Shown one piece after another: positions 57,113 to 64,000 of a stretch of 64,000 nucleotides of DNA. Origin of the DNA: Coriaria nepalensis (taxonomy: Eukaryota; Streptophyta; Magnoliopsida; Cucurbitales; Coriariaceae); contig CP114497.1 in the NCBI GenBank assembly GCA_027186245.1, forward strand, positions 9,183,501 to 9,247,500, given 5' to 3'. A program made the position numbers and the translations under genes. The notes beneath the pieces were generated by a model, which ran no database searches, was not told the DNA's origin, and saw nothing but the letters and a program-made list of their open reading frames with translations. Position 1 is the stretch's first letter. Every line of letters starts with the position of its first letter.

Positions 57113-60100
57113 TTAATAAGAAAATACCTCAAAATCATGAAGCTTTTGCCTAAGAAATATGTTGGTTTGAGTCCGCGACCCAGCAAGCTGCTATAAGATA
57201 TGATTTGCACACTGCATTATTGCAAGAAAACCAACAAGTCATTTACCATAAAAGAACAATACGAGAAATGCTCAGAGCCTCAGACTATTGAAAGAGACTG
57301 TTAAGCTATTCAACAGGGATTTTACTTGCCAAAAAAAAGAAAGATTTAATACTAGTGTTCGAATCATAATTGATCGAATGTGATTTTGTCAACTATAAAG
57401 GACACAGGGAATCAATTATAAGAATCTTCAAAATTTTTACCTTTGCACGGCAAATCTTTGTTATAGCCTCGACATGAAGATTCTGTAGTTTTCCAAGAGC
57501 CACCATGTCCAGACCAGTTATATCATCACCCTGACATGATATTTGAACGAACCATCAATTATAAATTTTCCAAGGCATGCTTAATATCAACCATCCCTTC
57601 AATGCATTCAGTTCACTGAAAGCATAAATTTTTTATTAATAAAAATCATAATTTTCTTTAACACTTTGGTCAAGAAAATGCGTACCTTTAACTTAGAAAC
57701 AAGGCATTCTAGTTCTCTGCATTTTATCCTCTCTCTCTCATAGTCAGCTCTTAATTCTTCCAGCTTACCCATCTTATCTATGCCCGTTTGTGATTCATCT
57801 TGTTTAAACATTGTGCAAGAGGGGCCATTGGAAGAAGGCATATTCATATTTCCATCTCTTCTTTTTGAAAGGTTAGATCCACGAACCCCTTCCAATGACG
57901 TGTCTTCAACATTAACGCCAGACTTTCTCATTTTTGCAACCAGAGACCACATACTGGCAAGTTCATTTTCCATATCTTCTTCGTGTCTTTTTGCTTCATC
58001 AAGCCTTCTTTGTAGCGCAGCTTCTATCTGATCTCTTTCAGATAGTACCTTCTCAATTGCAGCTTCCACTTGATATCTAGTATTAACCTCCATCTGATCA
58101 GTAGACCTACAAGAAGCCTCTTTAGCAGCCGTCAGGTCATCATTAAGTTTGGCATTTTCATAAGAAAGTTTGGTTACTTCTTCAGCCAAGTTACGTAGCT
58201 CAGCTGCTGCAGCTGCAGCCAACTCTTTTGCATATGCAGCTTCCTCAGCCAGCTTTCTACTATGAATCTCAAGCCCATCCTTGTCTTCAATCAATCTCAC
58301 CTTCTCTTGCTTCAAGTTCTCTATCTCAGCAGCCTACGCCCAAATATTATTATTATAATATATAATAAGATTTCCTATAACCATGATAACATGCACTAAT
58401 TGTCTTACCAAAGAAGAAAAAGAAAACTGCACTAGTTTATCAGTCTATCCTATGAGATAAATGAAAGAACAGGGATTATACAAACCTGAATAAGAAATTG
58501 GGAATGCATGAGGTTATCATTGTTGCACTCTTTCGAGTCTTCTTGAGAGAATACTCTATTTAAGCCCATGACACTTTTTGGTGTGTTTCCATCAGAATAA
58601 CTATCTAGACATGAACCAATTATATTCCTCCCTCCATCATTTTCTAATGATTCTTCACGGCATGTATCAAGTTGGGCAGCCTTGTTCACACCAATTTGCC
58701 GTGCATTATCTGAAAATGAATTGACTTGTTGCCTTAGATGAAGAATTGCCTCTTGCATCTCAGCATTCTCTGCTATCTATTAACAAGGGAAAAAGTGTTA
58801 CCAATGAAATAGAAATACATGGTGACAAAAATCTAGCCCATACTGAAAATCTTACCTTTGACTGTAGTTGTTCTTGGAGTATCCTATTGTCAGCTGATTT
58901 AATCTTCAATATTTGACCCAGAGAAAAAAGGGGAAAAAAAATCAAATACTTAGAGATAGTTTCTACATGAATATCATCTTACAGCAACCAAGAGGAGATG
59001 ATAACAAACCTCAAGTTCAAAAGTCTTCTCATTGAGTTGAATAGTAACCTTTGACAGGGCCTGAGTATAAATGAAATCATATTATGAGAAGTTAAGAACA
59101 ATAAACAATTTAATAAACAAATCAATGACGGTTCTTCTTGTTCCCTCCCCGCAGTCAATTGTCCTTACGAAATTTGAACCTTCTAAAAGGATTTATTATG
59201 CATGTATATTCAGCATGTGTGATGATGACCTTTTAGTTTTTTCCTCTACAATTTCAACACGTGACATCATCTCGCATTCACTTCCAAGCCAGCGAAAGCA
59301 CTTCTGAATTAAACCCATAGATTTCCCGATAACAAGTTTCTCCAATTCCTTTTAACTTGCTGATATTATTCAGAATATAGTTACCTGACACAGTTCAATA
59401 CTATTTGAAGTGTGTGGAGATGTCTCAACTGATCCGATCATCTTTTGCTCCAGAGCACGCATTTGAAGCTTCTTTTCACTAATTTCATCCTTCAACCTAT
59501 GCATGCGCTCCTATAAAAACCAAATATGACACTAGAGGCATTATTAACCCGGTCTAGAAATTTTTATTAAATGAAGATCCAAGGAGGTAGCACACCTTTA
59601 TTTGTGCATCTTCAGGATTCCTGACTGCTTGCTCTGAAAGCCTTTTCAGGGAACTGGTACACAAGGCAACCTCCCCTGCCAACATTTTGACTTGCTCACG
59701 AAGAAGATCTATCTGATCCGTAATAGTGGTCCCAGACTGCAAGAAAGATCATCCAGTGGTACAGCTAAATCGAATTTTCGTTGTATATTATAGCACTTAA
59801 TACCCTTCATTAAGCAACAATAGGGGAAAAAAATCCCACACTCAAACTTGACAATGTGTGAGACAAAAAGGGTCTTCCATGTTAAATTGATTTCATAAGG
59901 GCAAAAGAAAACCTGTGCCAGGCCCATTACTTTATTTTACACTGACCCTGACATTTTTAATTCTCTTCATTTAGGGCATATACGTGACAGCAGAAGGAAT
60001 GAGATTTTCTCACCGGAGGTAGACAGTGAATCCCAACAGTTGCACTGAACAAGTCACCTGCTTGGGTTCTTTCCTGAAACGAGTTGATAAGAGAAGAATC

Positions 60101-63100
60101 ACCCCCCTTTCTGCTGATTGATGTTCGCCTCCCATCCTTCAATTCATTTGACAATAGTCTGTTTTGGGATGATTTTGAATACGATGCAGGAGAATTGCTG
60201 GCCGAGCTTCCGCTATCAGCAGTTGATGGCAATCCAACTGGATTCTCATGCTTCTGCAGGAAAAATAAATAAATGCTTTGTTGAGCTAATCTCTCTGATG
60301 GAGAGCAATATGCCGCAGATGGGTATTAGATACTGACTGCTCCATCATAAAAACAAGGAAGTTTCTAAAGCAAAGAGAATCTTCAAGTATCAAAACTTCA
60401 AAAATACAATTTCACACCAACTCCATGAAATTCCCTTCGTAAACCAAGAAAGTTCAAAACTACAAGAAATTTTTGTTTAAGCCAATAAAGCCAAAGGAAA
60501 AGGAACACACTTTTGGTTTGAACCAGCCAAGCATGCCATGTCTTCTGTTCCTTCTATAATCCTTTTCCAACTCATTGAGATTCGTGACATCATCCCTTCC
60601 CTCAAGTGAAAGCTCAGAAGCATAGCCTCCAGCAACATCATCATTAGTGTAGTCACGTTTTTTATCAGGTAAATACACCAGCTGCATAAACAATATTAGG
60701 AAATGTAGGTTTACCATTTATGAAATTTATTACAGATTCTGTAATTGTATACTATACTATCACTCCAATGAATAAAATACAAGAATGTGCATATCCATGT
60801 TCTTATACGTGTTTTGGGTGCATTATATCTGTGTTCCAATAAATATGCTTAAGGGCCCCTATATATATCTTTGCATTTGTGTAAACAGACACTAGTTTAC
60901 AAACCTCATCTTCCCCAAAAGAATGTCTCCGTCTTTGTCCCGGTCTTTCAGCAACACTCGATGGCAAAGTATTTTTTGTGGAGACTAATATTAGTTTGGT
61001 CAACCTTTGAATTCTCCCCATTAAAGCTGCCTTCGCTTGCTCCTCCTCTTCTAATCTTGTTTGTAACTTAACCTGACCGGCTTCAAGCTACAGATCATGG
61101 TACAACACTTGTTAACACAGTTTAAGAACCAAAATGATATGACGTAATATTAGAGAAACCCTTAGGTATTATACGAGTACATAATTAAGGAAATATCAAC
61201 CCAGCTCCTGCAGATGTGTTAAAAATATTTGTTTTTAATATGTTATATAGATGGATATTTCTTATTTCTAGCACGAGATCTTTCCAACCAGCATTTGTTA
61301 ATAACAGAACAAACCTGCAGTTTCAAATTAACCAGATCTTGAGTGGGATTCTCCCCCATGCCCCGCTTTAATTGCTGAAGTTCCTCCCTTAAACTGGAAA
61401 TTTCTTTCTGATACTTTTTAATGAGCGATTTCTCATCCACAATCTGAAAAGATAACAATTATTACGAGAATCTGCATATACAACACACATAGGCCAGCAT
61501 GCACACATGTATAGACAGATCACATATTAAAAACCCTTGGCAAGAATACTCAAATTCACCTTATTTTGAGAAGCCTTGACTTCCACATGTTTGCTCCGGT
61601 TTGCAAACTTTAGAGTGTTGTGTGTTTCCTCACTATTGCTAGAGGCAGGTGTCACTGTACAAATGAGCTACAAAAAACAATATCATCTTTGAAAGTCAAT
61701 ATTATACTACCAAGCAGCTGCTACAAGTGAATAGCTGCAGAAGAGTTTCTATCAAATGGATACACGATAACTTCAAGTATTAGATTCACACATACCGAAA
61801 CTCGTCCATGCCCACTAAGGGATGACTGCAGTAAACGGGTGAGTTTTGAATCTCGATATGGAACATGAGTTGCCTTTCCATCTGTTAATTTAGAAATGAC
61901 CTGCAAATAAGAGACATTCAAACTCAGGTGATTGCATTGCTACAAAGAAACTGCTCAAGAAGAGGAATGTAAGATAGGGATTTACTATCATTGTTATTTT
62001 AAGAATATGGAATTATGCAATGTAGCTCCAAATGAAGTGTACAGTATGGGTCAAGTAGAATTACTTGTTGCTTAATTTATAATTTACCGGTTTCAATTAC
62101 TTGTTTTCACACTGGTTAGGGTTTACTTCCTACCGTTTCTGCATCCATAAGTAACTTTACACAAAAGTAAACCACGTAGAATCTACATGCGGATATGCAA
62201 TGCTAACATGCTACAATTAGTTATATGGTACAACCAGAAAGATCCATACAACATTTGCGTCAACATAACTGTTGTATCATGCATATCTTTATGACAAGAA
62301 TAAATTGCAATCTATGAATATGTGTGTCTGTGTGTGTTATTGAGCGTGCAGCTATTGTAATCATTATCATGCCTGCAAATGGTAAGGTGTTGGCCCAATA
62401 GGGGAGGGGAGAATCATGTAACAGAAGGAAAACAAGGGATATCCTCTTTTTTATATTTTCTATGACATCCTTCTATTGCCTTATTTTTTCCCTAGCTCTT
62501 TACCCCTACTTGGGTAGAGGAGGGAATGCAGTGTGGTCCAAATATCAACAGAACCAAAAAGAACACGAGAGAAAAAATGGCAAACATCTTACAGTGCCTA
62601 AAGTAAGTAAGCTTTTATTGATGAATGATCCCTCTTTTCTTCGCAATCCAGTTGTTTCAGTTTTTGAACTTTCAGATCCCGCAAGATCTATTAAGTGCTG
62701 CAAAGAACATACATTCAAACAGGTTCACCACCCGACTGGATATAGATACATCAGCAGCTATAAGGCCAGATCTAGTAACAGCCTGCTCACATCCAGATTT
62801 ATAACGGAAAAGAACAAAGTGTTACCAACTGGGATAAGGTTACATCTTCTTCACCATGGTCTTCTCCACGTGGACTGCCTTCAATGGTCTAATAAATAAA
62901 ACAAGATTCAGTAGCATTGAAATGCATTACGCGCCATGGTAAGTATAATGAAGCAACAGAGTTCATGATTGGTAGAGGCATCGATATTCTGAACTCCAAA
63001 AAAACGATCACAGAAAAAAAAAAATTAAAAAAATGGATGCTTAATATAGAAAATGATAATTTGAGGATGAAATAACAGGAAGGGGCTTTCTATCTTTTAC

Positions 63101-63712
63101 TTTTGATATATGGACCAGTTCATACATATGAAGCATATTCTTCAAGGTACAAAATGTAATGTACGGCCATTATTTTATTTTTATTTTGACATGAGATTAT
63201 ATTCTTATCACACATTTTTAAAATCACAAGTAAAATGTGCCAATAGCTGCGTCATAGGGGCTCAGGACATAGTTACCAAAGTAAATATAGTGTGGCTCCG
63301 ACTGCTAAGTAGATTGACATTATTAGAACCCACATGCCTATGCTCTGCACATCATAAAGGAAGAAAAGGAAAAGAAAAAAACAAAGAAATGTTATCAAGA
63401 CACCCTAAACCACAAATGCAAGAGCATAAAAAATTTAAAATGTTGTCAAATAGAAACTAGTAATATGAAACTTTGATGGTAAGCTAAACACAATTTCTGT
63501 AGAGACCATGTGCATGTGCAAAACAAAAACCAAAAAATATATATGATCTCAAGACAATTATAAAGAGAATATATGTCCCTTGTTAAAACTCAAAGTAATG
63601 CAACAAGAAGACAGCAATGAGAATTATCAAACCTTCTCCTGATGCTATCAAGGAAAGTGCATGAGCAGGGGAGAGTACAACTTCCTCTTTGATACCCTCA
63701 ACAAAGGTTCCC
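57113..63712 (-). CDS. Kinesin-7 family motor protein (MKRP1/KIN-7-like), 5' part outside window
   Basis: Microtubule motor with N-terminal motor domain and long coiled-coil stalk; the 5' exons lie beyond the right edge. Motor pieces: [20 protein letters not shown] (exon at about 63712-63630), switch [22 protein letters not shown] with [14 protein letters not shown] (about 62700-62600), [20 protein letters not shown] and [15 protein letters not shown] (about 61900-61800). The neck and stalk follow: [56 protein letters not shown], then a long stretch of coiled coil to [20 protein letters not shown] and [11 protein letters not shown]. The end is placed at the first stop after a possible donor (57113); alternatively the gene splices to 56351. 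No C-terminal RING finger, present in some KIN-7 proteins, was found. Relatives act at mitochondria, chloroplasts or the phragmoplast. Confidence 0.88.
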
Positions 63713-64000
63713 TGCCAATGGAGGACCACATAAGTTTTTTTTTCTCTTTTTCACAGAAAGACACAATATATTAAGAAAATCAGTAAAAAGATACTCAAAC
63801 GCTTAAAAATAAAGAGTAGCTCTTCCAACAGGAACAGACCATGATAAGTAACATAGAATGAACATAGGTAATTGAAAAGCAGCTATTAGACTAGAATAAA
63901 AGTGTTTGGTGAGATGAAAGAGATGACAATGCAGACTACATGAGACAAGCATCTAAGCAAGTATAGCCTTGTATTGTGAAACATGGCATTGTAACGCAAG
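63713..64000. other. Kinesin intron or upstream sequence
   Basis: Lies 5' of the most upstream kinesin exon visible. No coding block was seen, so it is probably intron. Confidence 0.5.

Noticed and set aside
1..64000. CRISPR arrays, bacterial operons, phage or viral genes
   Set aside because: No regularly spaced repeats, Shine-Dalgarno-linked gene runs or viral replication or coat genes were seen. All firm features are plant nuclear.

Overview
The window is nuclear DNA from a eudicot plant. It holds intron-rich genes with GT-AG splice sites, AT-rich introns and spacers, plant-only families (DUF630/DUF632, filament-like plant protein, type-A response regulator, ILR1-like amidohydrolase) and one nuclear tRNA-Pro. 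Gene models were built by reading exons from conserved protein blocks and splice motifs, so terminal exons and UTRs are less certain than core exons.

Layout. 0.5-2.3 kb: decayed aminoacylase-1 gene (-). 2.8-6.1 kb: HIRIP3/CHZ-type histone chaperone (-), with a complete miniature LTR retrotransposon (TRIM) in one intron. 7.1-8.7 kb: broken copy of a conserved plant gene (+). 9.3-9.6 kb: small secreted Cys-rich prolamin-like protein (-). 9.9-13.0 kb: TFIIH subunit TFB4/p34 (-). 15.2-16.0 kb: USP-like protein with a GC-AG intron (+). 17.6-24.1 kb: two tandem paralogues of an unrecognised plant family, inside a larger duplicated block (+). 26.2 kb: At4g08330-like protein (-). 26.5-29.7 kb: mostly non-coding, with a MITE-like hairpin. 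29.7-32.2 kb: filament-like plant protein (+). 32.4 kb: zinc-ribbon protein (-). 33.0 kb: tRNA-Pro(UGG) (-). 34.9-36.2 kb: ILR1-like/ILL6 auxin-conjugate hydrolase pseudogene (+). 37.6-39.6 kb: type-A cytokinin response regulator (+). 41.0-45.1 kb: ER protein disulfide isomerase (-). 46.2-50.3 kb: DUF630/DUF632 protein (-). 51.6-54.2 kb: organellar ascorbate peroxidase with a shortened C-terminus (-). 54.5-55.8 kb: J-domain-less DnaJ substrate-binding protein (-). 57.1 kb to beyond the end: kinesin-7 (-).

These are ordinary, independently regulated housekeeping and signalling genes, not an operon or a single system. From memory, the gene content resembles two Arabidopsis chromosome 1 neighbourhoods: the At1g44xxx region (aminoacylase, HIRIP3, USP-like, zinc ribbon, ILL6, DnaJ peptide-binding) and the At1g21730-50/At1g77490-510 region (kinesin, DUF632, PDI, APX). 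That suggests a conserved ancestral block undergoing gene loss.

I found no convincing new multi-gene system. The best leads are the TRIM element, the complex 5' leader of the response regulator (two uORFs plus a G-quadruplex-prone run), a possible 52-nt intron at the FPP start, the tandem block, the MITE hairpin, and several genes caught at different stages of decay.
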